From Marivirga arenosa (lineage in GTDB: Bacteria > Bacteroidota > Bacteroidia > Cytophagales > Cyclobacteriaceae), in contig NZ_CP129968.2 of assembly GCF_030503875.2 (NCBI RefSeq), positions 2,506,001 to 2,570,000 on the forward strand: a DNA stretch of 64,000 nucleotides. Direction: 5' to 3'. The position numbers and the translations under genes were made by a program. The notes under the pieces are model-generated. The model saw only the letters and a program-made list of their open reading frames with translations. It made no database searches and was not told the DNA's origin. Below, piece after piece: positions 28,026 through 37,667 of this stretch. How positions within the stretch are numbered: position 1 is the stretch's first letter; every line of letters starts with the position of its first letter.

Positions 28026-29396
28026 ATGATTAAAATTAAACACTTACTATTTGTCATTTCAGCATTGATATTAGCCTGTCAATCTTCTGAAAAGAATTCA
28101 AGTAAAGCATCAAAAACTGAAAATAAAGTAGTCACTAAAGTTGATATAGCAGATATTGAAACGGGTATTAAGGCCTATATTAAAAATAAAACTAAGGAGG
28201 CAGACGGTTATTTTCATGTGAAAGATGAAAACAAGGAACTGCGATTAAAACTAGTAAGAGTCCATACTGAGTACCTTTCTAATTTAGGTCCAAATAGACA
28301 TTTTGCTTGTGTTGATTTAGCCGATGAAAATGGAGATGTTTATGATGTTGATTTCTTTATGGAAGGTAAACCAGGCGCAATGGATGTGACGGAAACAACA
28401 GTTCACAAATTGAATGGTAAGCCATTCTACAGCTGGAAGCAAAAAGAGGATAAAACATGGCATAGAGTGCCTATCGAATCCGCCTCAAATGAACTATTAG
28501 GAGTAATTGAGGGAGAAGATGAGTTTGAATTCTATTATGAGACTACTCTTCCTAAAATTGAAAATTCAGCCAAGGTATGGATTCCGATTGCGCAATCTGA
28601 CAAATTTCAAGATATAGAAATTAAAAGCATGCAAATGTATGGTGAAGATCAGATATTGGAAGAGGAAAAATATGGAAATAAAGTTCTGTTTCTTAAACTA
28701 GATAAAGTGGATAGTGAAAAGAAAGTAAGAATAAGTTACCACGTGAAGAGAAAAGAAAAAAGTGCTTATGAGGAAAAAGGTACAGATATAAACCAATATC
28801 TAAATGAAAACATATTGATGCCAGTAGGAACAGCAAGATTTAAGGAAATTGTAAATGAAGCTACAGCTGGAATGGAAAATGATAATCAATTGATTCAAGC
28901 AAGGGCTATCTATGATTATATTATTGATAATATGCGCTATGCTAAAAATATTAAATATGGAACCGGAGATGCTGTTTATGCTTGTGACTCAAAAACTGGT
29001 AACTGCACTGAATTTCATTCACTTTTTATTTCTTTGGCTCGAACAGCAAATATTCCCGCTCGATTTGCAATCGGGGCTGGCATTCCATCTGATAGAAATG
29101 AAGGTGGAATAAATGGGTACCATTGCTGGGCTGAATTTTATGCTGAAGGAAAATGGTGGCCAGTAGATATTAGTGAAGGAAATAAATACACCGCCTTAGC
29201 TACCTATTATTTCGGTAGACATCCAGCAAATAGAATTGAATTTACAAAAGGAAGAGATTTAATTTTTGAACCTTCTCCAAAGTCTAGTCCTGTTAAATTT
29301 ATGGCATATCCTATATTTGAAGTTGATGGGGAAAGTATAGTAAGCAATGCAAAGTTTAGCTTCCAGCGAATTACAGATAATTCAGAAAAAATTTGA
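28026..29396 (+). CDS. Lipoprotein with transglutaminase-like domain
   Basis: 456 residues with a lipoprotein signal (MIKIKHLLFVISALILAC). The transglutaminase-like core has Cys327 in KTGNCTEFHSLFISLARTAN, His366 in NGYHCWAEFYAEGKWWPVD and Asp381 in PVDISEG, the full Cys-His-Asp triad. In bacteria this fold is usually a protease or peptidase-like enzyme rather than a cross-linker. The preceding 250 residues look like a beta-rich transglutaminase N-terminal domain. Last gene of the 24.0-29.4 kb run. Confidence 0.85.
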   Translation: MIKIKHLLFVISALILACQSSEKNSSKASKTENKVVTKVDIADIETGIKAYIKNKTKEADGYFHVKDENKELRLKLVRVHTEYLSNLGPNRHFACVDLADENGDVYDVDFFMEGKPGAMDVTETTVHKLNGKPFYSWKQKEDKTWHRVPIESASNELLGVIEGEDEFEFYYETTLPKIENSAKVWIPIAQSDKFQDIEIKSMQMYGEDQILEEEKYGNKVLFLKLDKVDSEKKVRISYHVKRKEKSAYEEKGTDINQYLNENILMPVGTARFKEIVNEATAGMENDNQLIQARAIYDYIIDNMRYAKNIKYGTGDAVYACDSKTGNCTEFHSLFISLARTANIPARFAIGAGIPSDRNEGGINGYHCWAEFYAEGKWWPVDISEGNKYTALATYYFGRHPANRIEFTKGRDLIFEPSPKSSPVKFMAYPIFEVDGESIVSNAKFSFQRITDNSEKI

Positions 29397-29411
29397 ATGT
29401 AGGGACATAAA

Positions 29412-29439
29412 AAAAGCTCGAATCATAATTCGAGCTTTT
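29412..29439. terminator. Bidirectional terminator
   Basis: AAAAGCTCGAAT pairs with ATTCGAGCTTTT across a 4-nt loop; A and T tracts lie on both sides. It separates the convergent transglutaminase and small lipoprotein genes. Confidence 0.85.
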
Positions 29440-29459
29440 CTATTTTAACCTTTTAAAAA

Positions 29460-29741
29460 TTATTTTCCAGGGTGCTCACCGCCTCCTGATGGATGTTCTT
29501 CCTCTTCACCCTCGCTTGGATGTTCACTCTTAGCTGAATCTTCTTCCATCATTTCTTCTTCTACAACTTCCTCTACTTCTTCAACAGCCTCTTCTGTTTC
29601 CTCCATTACTTCTTCAGTAGCTGCATCGTCAGATGCTGATTCTTTTTTCTCACCACCACATGAGATTAATGTAGCAGATAAAAAGAAAATAGCAGCAAGA
29701 GCAGTTAAGCTTAGGGATTTAAATGTTTCTTTAGTTTTCAT
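29460..29741 (-). CDS. Very acidic small lipoprotein
   Basis: 93 residues. The signal peptide ends LSATLISC; the mature part is almost entirely low complexity, with runs of Glu and Val (EEAVEEVEEVVEEEMMEED) and a His/Pro/Gly-rich tail (EEEEHPSGGGEHPGK). No fold is expected. Such acidic surface lipoproteins may bind cations, but this is a guess. Confidence 0.65.
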   Translation of the reverse strand: MKTKETFKSLSLTALAAIFFLSATLISCGGEKKESASDDAATEEVMEETEEAVEEVEEVVEEEMMEEDSAKSEHPSEGEEEEHPSGGGEHPGK

Positions 29742-29814
29742 ATTAAATAGTTGGTTTTAATTTAAAGCAAGTTAATAATTATTGCGTTTAAAGCAACTGA
29801 ATACATATTTAAAC

Positions 29815-30582
29815 TCAATGATTCGTTGAATCGTCAACTAAAATCTTATTTAATTCCATTAATTCTTTAACCTGCATTCTATTCCAATATTTAATTCGAT
29901 TAATTTCATCTATTTGTGTTTCCAGAATTTTATTAATCATTAATAAGTCATCTTGAATCAATTGATGAAATTGATCCATATCAAGGTTTCGTTGATTTAT
30001 TTCTTCTGAAAGTAAATTCTGCACTTCGATTTGCTTACTTAATTTATTCTCAATCAATTCAAGTTGATTTGTCCGTATTTGAGTATCTCGATAAGACTGA
30101 TAACCTATGGCAGCTAAAAACAGAAAAAGTAATGCTAAAATAATGTTCGGAATTAATCTATTCGTAGATACTGCTTTTTTAATCTGCTCTTCATCATATT
30201 CAACTGGAGATATCACATACTTCTTTGTAGCAAATTGAAAAATCTGTAAAAGTAAGTCACCGTCAGCAATAGTTTGCTGCTGATAATCCTTATAATTTAA
30301 ATTGCCGATATCTTGTGCATTATCTTCTAAAGGAGTATAGGGTATGGAATAACAAATCCTTTCGTCTTCCAATTTCTTGATAAAAACTATGAGCTGAAAA
30401 TATTCAGAAAGTGATTTTTGCATGTTACCACCCAATTTAATGTAGGCAGTCTGCAAATAAGTAGAAATATTCAAACAGCTTTTAGTAATGAAAAAAGGTG
30501 CGATATCAGAAAGATATAAGACATCTCCTGCCCTTTTTCCTAATTCATTAATAACGCTATTTTCATAATCCGTAAACCTCAT
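29815..30582 (-). CDS. Single-pass membrane protein with coiled coil, unknown function
   Basis: 255 residues. The N-terminal 140 residues are soluble and beta/alpha mixed (RFTDYENSVINELGKRAGDV). One helix at about 147-167 (NIILALLFLFLAAIGYQSY) follows, then a C-terminal coiled coil (NQLELIENKLSKQIEVQNLL) ending near the C-terminus. The start ATG overlaps the alanine racemase stop by one base (TAATG), so it is translationally coupled to alr. No family recognised. Confidence 0.65.
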   Translation of the reverse strand: MRFTDYENSVINELGKRAGDVLYLSDIAPFFITKSCLNISTYLQTAYIKLGGNMQKSLSEYFQLIVFIKKLEDERICYSIPYTPLEDNAQDIGNLNYKDYQQQTIADGDLLLQIFQFATKKYVISPVEYDEEQIKKAVSTNRLIPNIILALLFLFLAAIGYQSYRDTQIRTNQLELIENKLSKQIEVQNLLSEEINQRNLDMDQFHQLIQDDLLMINKILETQIDEINRIKYWNRMQVKELMELNKILVDDSTNH

Positions 30583-31739
30583 TATTTAACGATGGTTCTT
30601 GGTATTGCAGCAGGTAACCTACTTAACATTTCATTATTGAGTAATTGAGTACTATTGGTAAAGCTACTTACATTAATCACATTATTTTTTTGTCTGCCGA
30701 TTAAAACTACCTCATCCCCTACATTAGCATCAGGAATATGGGTGATATCAACCATAAAAAGATTCATATTAATTAAACCTACAATGGGTGCCTTTTTCCC
30801 ACTAATTAAAACATATCCTCTATTAGATAACGCTCTCGGATACCCATTTGAATATCCTAAAGGAATAACTGCAATATTCATTTTATGGCTAGCTTGGAAA
30901 GCAGTACCGTACCCTATGAAATCTCCTTCAGGTACTTCCCGGATATCCATTATGTCTGTTTTCCACGAAAATATGCGTTTCAAGGAAGCATCTGACTTTT
31001 TACCATTCTCATTTAAATATTGATAATAGATTTCTGGGCTCGGCCAAAAACCATATTGAGCAACTCCAACTCTTATCAGATCATAAACTGTATCAGGCAT
31101 TGCTAAAGCCGCTGCTGAACATGCAATATGTCTAATATTAGGTTCAGTCTTTTTGTCCTTACATATCTTTAAAAATTCTTTATAACGTTTCTTTTGTTTA
31201 TCGATTTTAAATTGATTGCTTTGGCTTTCTGCTCCCCCTAAGTGTGTACAAAGACCTTGAAAAAACAAATGATCTTCATTTTTCTTCAGAAATGATAGTG
31301 CTTTGGGGAATTCATTTTTGTGCATTCCCGTTCTGTTCGATCCGGTCTCAACTTCAATGTGCACCTTAGCTTTCTTTCCCACTTTTTTGGCTGCTTCTAA
31401 AGCTCTAGGCAGCCTTTCAAAATTATAAACAAAAAATTCTATATCATGCTCTATAGCCCAAGAAAGATCTTCTTCATAGATAATACCCATTATCATAATG
31501 GTACTTTTACCATCTGTTGCTTCTAATACTTCCTCTGCCTCAAAAGATGAAGCAACTGAAAAATGTCGAACCCCACATTTTTCAGCCATTTTAACAAATT
31601 GATGAATACCATGTCCATAGGCATTAGCTTTCACTACCGATGAAAATATAACATCATTACCTACTATCTTTTTAATGAAATTAATATTGGCTGTTAAAGA
31701 CGATTGTTTTAATTCTATTCTTGAAGAGTGTTTTACCAT
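30582..31739 (-). CDS. alr: Alanine racemase
   Basis: A PLP enzyme that makes D-alanine for peptidoglycan. The start is placed at ATG 31739 (385 residues); the longer frame needs TTG. PLP lysine is Lys37 in VVKANAYGHG. Downstream, HIEVETGSNRTGMHKNEFPK is the barrel segment near the PLP phosphate site. The C-terminal beta domain includes RVGVAQYGFWPS and PLGYSNGYPRALSN with the second-base Tyr region (GYGTAF). The 7-bp overlap with the preceding gene (ATGGTAA) suggests co-translation. Confidence 0.93.
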   Translation of the reverse strand: MVKHSSRIELKQSSLTANINFIKKIVGNDVIFSSVVKANAYGHGIHQFVKMAEKCGVRHFSVASSFEAEEVLEATDGKSTIMIMGIIYEEDLSWAIEHDIEFFVYNFERLPRALEAAKKVGKKAKVHIEVETGSNRTGMHKNEFPKALSFLKKNEDHLFFQGLCTHLGGAESQSNQFKIDKQKKRYKEFLKICKDKKTEPNIRHIACSAAALAMPDTVYDLIRVGVAQYGFWPSPEIYYQYLNENGKKSDASLKRIFSWKTDIMDIREVPEGDFIGYGTAFQASHKMNIAVIPLGYSNGYPRALSNRGYVLISGKKAPIVGLINMNLFMVDITHIPDANVGDEVVLIGRQKNNVINVSSFTNSTQLLNNEMLSRLPAAIPRTIVK

Positions 31740-33727
31740 TGTTTTGGAGTTTCTAGCCAAGTATATGATTTTCCCCAGCTTTCTTTAGCTAATCTTTTTA
31801 CTTTTAAAACTTCATTTTCGGGTACATTACCCACTTTAGCCCCTACTTCTAAAGTGTTATAATGAAAAGCATAAGTTCGTGCAGCAAACTCATGAATAGG
31901 AAGTGAAGATTCACCATGTTGCTCTCCATTTCCATATACAGAAGGCCTAATATTCTGCCCCCAGTTTTGACGGCCTTCATTATTTGGATTTAAAAAATAA
32001 GCTCTCATTTCTCCTTCAGGATCTTCATCCACCCTTAGTAGGGATACAGCATGAAAACCTAACATTTCTCCTTTAGATGATGTTATGAAGATTCCCACCG
32101 GATTTGGATATATTAGTTTATGCCCTCCATTGTATTCGGGATGACACATGGCATAAAATACCTTTGTAAAACCATTAAAATCTAATATTGAATTACTTAG
32201 GTAATCATAAGCTGATGCAAAACCAATTTGAATCCATTGACCATATAAAGCTGGATTTACCCATTTATGTGGGTCTTCTCCTCTACCTGATGCTCTTACC
32301 ATCATTTCATTATAGATTCTGTCTAGCATAGGTACAATGGTTACTGAAACAGCATCCAAATTATGATCCAATTTTTGCACTAAGCCTTGTGCTGTTGTAG
32401 AAGCTTTTATCTCTTTATCTTCAAAGCGAAAGCTTAAATCATTATGAGTAGCTGCAATTTGAATCATATTGATCAATTTGGCTGGTGAGTGCTGGCTCCA
32501 CATACTAATTCCTCTAGCACTTTGGCAAGTTGGGTTATTTCCCTGCCCCACACCCAATGGCTGTCCTAAAATTCTAAATAATGCTCCAATTAAATATTGC
32601 CTTGCTGAAACATCATGATGCGGATTATTGGTTGATTTTAAAATTCTTTCTTCTACTTTAGGATGAATTTTGATGGTCCGCATATTATCTATACTAGAGC
32701 GTACTGCCTGTCTTGAAAAAATTCCTTTTTCTAACATTTTTGCCAATCCATAAATACATTGTGCATTGTATCGGTGAATTATTTCAAGGATAAGTGTTGA
32801 AATAAAATCTTGATATTCATTCCATTTTACTTCTCCTGTGGGATTGAGACCCAGGCAAACGGGCACTATAGAAAAATGCTCATTTTTGATAAGATGTAAT
32901 AATAAAACTGCATGATATTGGCTCACTAAGCCATACAATAACATAGCATTACTCATATCCTGTGATTCAGAATATAATTCTGAATTTGACATTTCGCTTA
33001 ATGAATTTTCATATTCATCTGCAGTCTTGTTTTCAGTGTTTTTAGTAGGTCTATAGATACATCTCTGAAATTGCAAAAGCTTCTGGTCTTCCTTCCTATT
33101 AGGATTGAGCTCAATTTTTTCTTTCACTAAAGCAATAATTCGCCTTTGATTTTCAGTAACCACTGGTCTTTGTTCACATATTAAAGTGAGTTCTTCCGTT
33201 AATTTCTCTTTGATACTATCCAGATTAGTTTTGGAAGAAAGGAATACGAAGAGTTCATGGACTTTGGTAAGTTCTACTTCATCCATATTCAACCTTGTTT
33301 CTTCTTTTGGTTCTTTAAAAACGAACTCCAGATTGCCTACAAAAACCTCTTGAATATAATTTTCTGCCTCATCGGTTTTAACTGATTTGTGATCATATTT
33401 ACCTTCCGCAATAGCCAACATTCTAAGTTCACTTAATATTTCAATAGTGGAATTAGGATGACCGCTTTTCAAGGTTCCATTTACTAAAGTGGGGACCAAT
33501 TTTGAAGGATCTTCCCAGCTGCTTTTAGCAAATATTCCAGCTTTTGAAAGATCGGTAATATTATCATATAAAAAAGCAATGCCATTCTGATCAGCCGCAA
33601 GTAAATCTACTTGTGACATAAGCTTTTGCGCTTTATCCGCTTTGGTTAAAGAAGTAGCAGAAATAAGCTCCTTAAAAAGCTCGTTGAACCTCTGATGGCT
33701 TTGTTCAATACTTAAAGTATTTGACAT
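31733..33727 (-). CDS. Unassigned protein with a possible Cys-His-Asn catalytic triad
   Basis: 664 residues from ATG 33727; the frame is open further but the added leader looks non-coding. The first 370 residues are helical and unassigned. The C-terminal part has Cys401 in GNNPTCQSARGISMWSQ, His559 in GEMLGFHAVSLLRVD and Asn580 in AYFLNPNNEG. The order Cys, then a strand bearing His, then Asn resembles papain-like or transglutaminase-like hydrolases. No signal peptide is seen, so it is probably cytoplasmic. It overlaps alr and lies downstream of the ATP-grasp gene, separated from it by a terminator. Confidence 0.7.
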   Translation of the reverse strand: MSNTLSIEQSHQRFNELFKELISATSLTKADKAQKLMSQVDLLAADQNGIAFLYDNITDLSKAGIFAKSSWEDPSKLVPTLVNGTLKSGHPNSTIEILSELRMLAIAEGKYDHKSVKTDEAENYIQEVFVGNLEFVFKEPKEETRLNMDEVELTKVHELFVFLSSKTNLDSIKEKLTEELTLICEQRPVVTENQRRIIALVKEKIELNPNRKEDQKLLQFQRCIYRPTKNTENKTADEYENSLSEMSNSELYSESQDMSNAMLLYGLVSQYHAVLLLHLIKNEHFSIVPVCLGLNPTGEVKWNEYQDFISTLILEIIHRYNAQCIYGLAKMLEKGIFSRQAVRSSIDNMRTIKIHPKVEERILKSTNNPHHDVSARQYLIGALFRILGQPLGVGQGNNPTCQSARGISMWSQHSPAKLINMIQIAATHNDLSFRFEDKEIKASTTAQGLVQKLDHNLDAVSVTIVPMLDRIYNEMMVRASGRGEDPHKWVNPALYGQWIQIGFASAYDYLSNSILDFNGFTKVFYAMCHPEYNGGHKLIYPNPVGIFITSSKGEMLGFHAVSLLRVDEDPEGEMRAYFLNPNNEGRQNWGQNIRPSVYGNGEQHGESSLPIHEFAARTYAFHYNTLEVGAKVGNVPENEVLKVKRLAKESWGKSYTWLETPKQW

Positions 33728-33749
33728 GTATTCGTTTATTTTTAAATAA

Positions 33750-33777
33750 AAAGAAAGGTGAAATAACACCTTTCTTT
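33750..33777 (-). terminator. Terminator between the ATP-grasp gene and the Cys-His-Asn gene
   Basis: AAAGAAAGGTG pairs with CACCTTTCTTT across a 6-nt loop; on the minus strand the stem runs into a T-rich tract. Transcription from the ATP-grasp gene probably ends here in part. Confidence 0.75.
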
Positions 33778-33816
33778 AATAAAGGATGAATCTTTAATAG
33801 TTTAAGCCTAACCGAA

Positions 33817-35037
33817 TTAATGATAAAAATCTACATCTTCATAATGTAATAATAGTTCGGTCATTCTATCAGGATCTTCACCTTTGAAATTTACTGTACC
33901 AAAATGATTCCCAAAACCATTTCGATCGTTTATTTTTTGAGTTGTCATTGGAGGTACTAAATTATGATCTAAGAAATACGGTTCCTCTTTCAATTCTTCC
34001 GGTATTTCCAATTTCGAAATTTGATTTTTATGAGGATAAATCATCACATTTCCATAGAAATTTTTCGGCCTTGCATCTGGTGCAGGTAAAATCTCATGTA
34101 GCTCTTCCTCGGATAAATTAGGATCATGACATAACACAAAAGCTGCTAATGCATCAAAGTCATAAGCTTTTCCTGCTAATTCTAATATATGGCCTCCAGG
34201 GATTCTACAAGCCACCTCTCCAAAACTAAGGGTATCATCTTCCGTCAAGAACCATTCAGGGTGAATCATACCATATTCTATTCCAAAAATATCTACTAGT
34301 TTTTGCATCTCCTGCATGATTCGATCACGCTTTGTATGCAGATAATTTCCTTCAGGAATAAAATTTGAATACCCTAATTTCACATATTCAGTAATATTTA
34401 GAAATCTAATTTTACCCTTATGGACAAAAGCCTCACATGAAAACTCTCTGCCGGGTAAATGTGATTCTGCAAGGCATGGGAAATCATCGTCCTCACATTT
34501 ATCTTCAATATCCTGCATGCTCCTTAACAAACGGTGACCAACAGTACCAGCAGAAGCAAAAGGTTTAATATGAACCCAGCTATCTTCCTCTCCATCGATT
34601 TGAAGGTTAGCCTGATTCAACCTTTTCATAAAGTCTTTTACCCCTTCTTTATTATAAACCTCTTCAAATAAGCCTACCCTAAGACCGCCAATTAATGCCT
34701 TACGTTTCATCATAGCCTTATTTCTGAATAGAAAAGCTCTATTTAATACTCTTGGATCATCTCTAAAAATAGAATTTAAAGCACCTGCCCATTCAACTGT
34801 CTCTTCAAAAAGAGGAACAGCAACATCTACATCATAGGGTTTTAATTTTTCTAATAAATCTAAGGAGTTTGAGGTATCACTCCACTCATCTAATTGATAA
34901 GGGACAAAGGGTATATTATTTTCTTTGGCATAATCTTCAAAATCTGGAAATGATACCACTACATAAGGTTTATTGAGTTTTTGCATACTCTCGATTACGG
35001 GTAAACTCCAACCCATTAGTGCAAAACATTTAGCCAT
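33817..35037 (-). CDS. ATP-grasp carboxylate-amine ligase family protein
   Basis: 406 residues. The layout fits ATP-grasp ligases: an N-terminal Rossmann-like part (MAKCFALMGWSLPVIESMQK), a central ATP lid with IKPFASAGTVGHRLLRSM in place of the Gly-rich loop, ESHLPGREFSCEAFVHKGKI, and the metal-binding FGEVACRIPGGHI, equivalent to the E.N.R.GG motif of peptide-forming members. Such enzymes join a carboxylate (often an amino acid) to an amine via an acyl phosphate. The substrate is unknown; neighbours alr and the penicillin-binding protein point to cell-wall or D-amino acid chemistry. Confidence 0.82.
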   Translation of the reverse strand: MAKCFALMGWSLPVIESMQKLNKPYVVVSFPDFEDYAKENNIPFVPYQLDEWSDTSNSLDLLEKLKPYDVDVAVPLFEETVEWAGALNSIFRDDPRVLNRAFLFRNKAMMKRKALIGGLRVGLFEEVYNKEGVKDFMKRLNQANLQIDGEEDSWVHIKPFASAGTVGHRLLRSMQDIEDKCEDDDFPCLAESHLPGREFSCEAFVHKGKIRFLNITEYVKLGYSNFIPEGNYLHTKRDRIMQEMQKLVDIFGIEYGMIHPEWFLTEDDTLSFGEVACRIPGGHILELAGKAYDFDALAAFVLCHDPNLSEEELHEILPAPDARPKNFYGNVMIYPHKNQISKLEIPEELKEEPYFLDHNLVPPMTTQKINDRNGFGNHFGTVNFKGEDPDRMTELLLHYEDVDFYH

Positions 35038-35200
35038 TTTCTTCTTATTTTAGTTTGATTTTTCTTTCCCTTATGTTAACAAAATAGCGAAGAAAAACAA
35101 GCTGTATTGCACTTTATTCAGGATTAATAAGAATCCTACAAGATTATAACGTTATATGTCAAAACTTAAACATCTGATTTCTATTTTATAATCAGTTTGG

Positions 35201-37516
35201 CTATTCATCTTTATTAAATAGCTTTTTTATCCTTTTAAATAACCCATCCTTTTTCTTTCCTGCTTCATCAAACTTTTCAGTTTTTTCTTTATCCGGATTA
35301 TTAAAAAGTTTCTTGATAAAACCGTCCTCCTTAATAGGTTGGCAATCCATTTTTCTTTTGGCTTTATCACTAAGTTCATCAAATCGACTTCTAGTATATT
35401 TATTTAATGCTTTATCCTGATTGAGTTTTTCAAGCCAAAGACCAAAAATAGGTAAAGCCGAATTTGCACCTTGCCCTATGGCTGTACTTTTAAAACCAAT
35501 ATTTCCATTATCAGAACCTGTCCAGCTAACAGTTACTAAATTAGGCAATAGCCCTACAAACCAACCATCTTTATTATTTTGAGTTGTTCCAGTTTTACCT
35601 GCTATATCATTTTTGAGTTTATACTTCCATCTTAATCGAGATGCTGTACCGGAATTAACCACTTCTTGCATCATCTTAAGCATCATTTCTTGATGTAAAG
35701 CTGAAAAAGCAATTTCTGCCTGATTTGAACCTTTATGCTCATATAGTACATCTCCAGAGGCACTTTCAATTCTGTTAATGAAGTAGGGTTCTACTGATTT
35801 ACCATTATTTAAAAATGAGGTGTAGGCAGTAGCTAATTCCAACATACTAAGTTCAGCTGTTCCTAAAGCTAATGAGGCCACCTCCGGTAATTCTGAATTT
35901 ATACCTAAATCCTCTGCAAAATCAATAACTCTAGAAATGCCCACTTCCTCCATAATTTTTACAGACACAGTATTCATTGATTTCCTAAGTGCCTCTTGCA
36001 TAGTCACATTGATGTGGGTATAATCCTCATTATCACTATTTGTGGGTTTCCAACCTTCCAGATTTTCGTAAGCTACTGCTTGAGCAGGGAAATAATCACA
36101 GGGATCAACTCCGTTTTCAAGGGCTGCCATATAAACTATGGGTTTAAAAGTAGAACCCACCTGCCTTCTACTTTGAGCAACATGATCATATTTAAAATAC
36201 TCATAATCTATTCCTCCTATCCAAGTTTTGACAGCTCCTGAACCAGGCTCCATAGCGACAAAGCCAGATTGAAGTGTTTTCAAGGCTAACTGAATACTAT
36301 CAATAACACTCATGGTTTTTACTTCACTACCTGACCAGTCAAAGAACTGCATTTTCTTTTTCTCATTCAGAATCTTTTCAATCTCAGCTTCCGATTTACC
36401 CTGGATTTTCAATGCTTTATAATGATGAGTTCTTTTTATGATCTCTTCATAGATTGCCTTTTTCTTCCATGGAGCTTGATTTCCCCAATTCGTTTCAAAG
36501 GACTTTTGCAAAGCTTTCATATGAGATTTCATGGCAGCCTCAGCATAAATCTGCATATCCTTATTGAGAGTCGTAAATATCTTTAATCCATCTCCGTAAA
36601 TATCAATCTCTTCGCCCGTTTCAGATTCATATTCATCTGCCCATTTTACTAGCTTCTTTCTGATTTGTTCACGAAAATACGGAGCGACGCCTTGATCAGC
36701 TTTCATAGGAGTATAATCCAATTCAATCGCTCCTGACTTTGCAGATTTATATTCTTTTTCGCTTATTTTCTCATATTTTCTCATCTGAGAAAGCACTATA
36801 TCTCTTCTGTTAATACTATTTTCTGGAAATATTCTGGGATTATAGGTATAAGTAGCTTTTAAGCTACCCACCAAAATAGCGGCTTCGTCTAAGTCAAGTT
36901 TATTGACAGGTTTATTGAAGAAAGTTCTGGCTGCTGCTTCAATCCCAAAAGTATTATCAGGAAAGCTTACAGTGTTAAGGTATAATGTTAATAATTCCTC
37001 TTTTGAATAGATGGACTCTAGTTTTTGAGCAATTAAAGCTTCCTTAATTTTGATAATTAGTAATTCAAACTTATTGGAATACTCTCTAGGAAACAGATTT
37101 TTTACGAGTTGCTGAGAAAGAGTGCTACCGCCCCCACCCGATCGATCCTGAAGAATCACTGTCTTAACCAACACACGGACTAAACTTCTGTAATCAATAC
37201 CAGAATGCTCAAAAAACCGAACATCTTCAGTGGCTACTAAAGCATCTACTAAATGCTTTGTGAGATCCTCATATGCAACATTCGATCGATAAGTTCTGTA
37301 TAAGAACCCTATATTTTCGCCTGAATCAGATAATAATGCCGTTGCTTGGGAGTTTTCAATATTAGAAAGCGTTTTTTCGGTAGGTAATTCTCCAAAAAGT
37401 CCTGCTTTAATACTATAGAAAAAACCTATCAGAAAAATTATTCCAACAATAGATACTTTTAGGAAAAAGCTGATTAATTTCTTCTTAAAGGACTTCTTTC
37501 TCTTCTTTTTAGGCAT
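35201..37516 (-). CDS. Class A penicillin-binding protein (PBP1A family)
   Basis: 771 residues. Peptidoglycan synthase with glycosyltransferase and transpeptidase domains, anchored by one N-terminal helix (FLKVSIVGIIFLIGFFYSIK) after a very basic start. The glycosyltransferase shows EDVRFFEHSGIDYRSLVR and GGGGSTLSQQLVKNLFPRE. The transpeptidase has STFK at 455-458 (catalytic Ser455), SMN in RKSMNTVSVKIM and KTGTTQNNKDGWFVG. The C-terminal tail is highly charged. Long relative to minimal class A enzymes but within range. Confidence 0.94.
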   Translation of the reverse strand: MPKKKRKKSFKKKLISFFLKVSIVGIIFLIGFFYSIKAGLFGELPTEKTLSNIENSQATALLSDSGENIGFLYRTYRSNVAYEDLTKHLVDALVATEDVRFFEHSGIDYRSLVRVLVKTVILQDRSGGGGSTLSQQLVKNLFPREYSNKFELLIIKIKEALIAQKLESIYSKEELLTLYLNTVSFPDNTFGIEAAARTFFNKPVNKLDLDEAAILVGSLKATYTYNPRIFPENSINRRDIVLSQMRKYEKISEKEYKSAKSGAIELDYTPMKADQGVAPYFREQIRKKLVKWADEYESETGEEIDIYGDGLKIFTTLNKDMQIYAEAAMKSHMKALQKSFETNWGNQAPWKKKAIYEEIIKRTHHYKALKIQGKSEAEIEKILNEKKKMQFFDWSGSEVKTMSVIDSIQLALKTLQSGFVAMEPGSGAVKTWIGGIDYEYFKYDHVAQSRRQVGSTFKPIVYMAALENGVDPCDYFPAQAVAYENLEGWKPTNSDNEDYTHINVTMQEALRKSMNTVSVKIMEEVGISRVIDFAEDLGINSELPEVASLALGTAELSMLELATAYTSFLNNGKSVEPYFINRIESASGDVLYEHKGSNQAEIAFSALHQEMMLKMMQEVVNSGTASRLRWKYKLKNDIAGKTGTTQNNKDGWFVGLLPNLVTVSWTGSDNGNIGFKSTAIGQGANSALPIFGLWLEKLNQDKALNKYTRSRFDELSDKAKRKMDCQPIKEDGFIKKLFNNPDKEKTEKFDEAGKKKDGLFKRIKKLFNKDE

Positions 37517-37635
37517 TAGCTGTAATTTTCCTGCGAAGAACGGAAAATCTTAGTAAAAAGTGTAATAATTCATATCAAAGCTATAAATATTAAACAAAAG
37601 CAAAGCAAATCCATTAATCAAAAGGATAAAGATTG

Positions 37636-37643
37636 TATGTTTG
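37636..37643 (+). promoter_or_regulatory. Candidate -7 promoter element
   Basis: TATGTTTG matches TAnnTTTG exactly and lies 25 bp before the GTG chosen as the start of the binding protein. I do not see a clear -33 TTTG. Confidence 0.4.
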
Positions 37644-37667
37644 TACACCCAAAAAAGTGATAAAATA

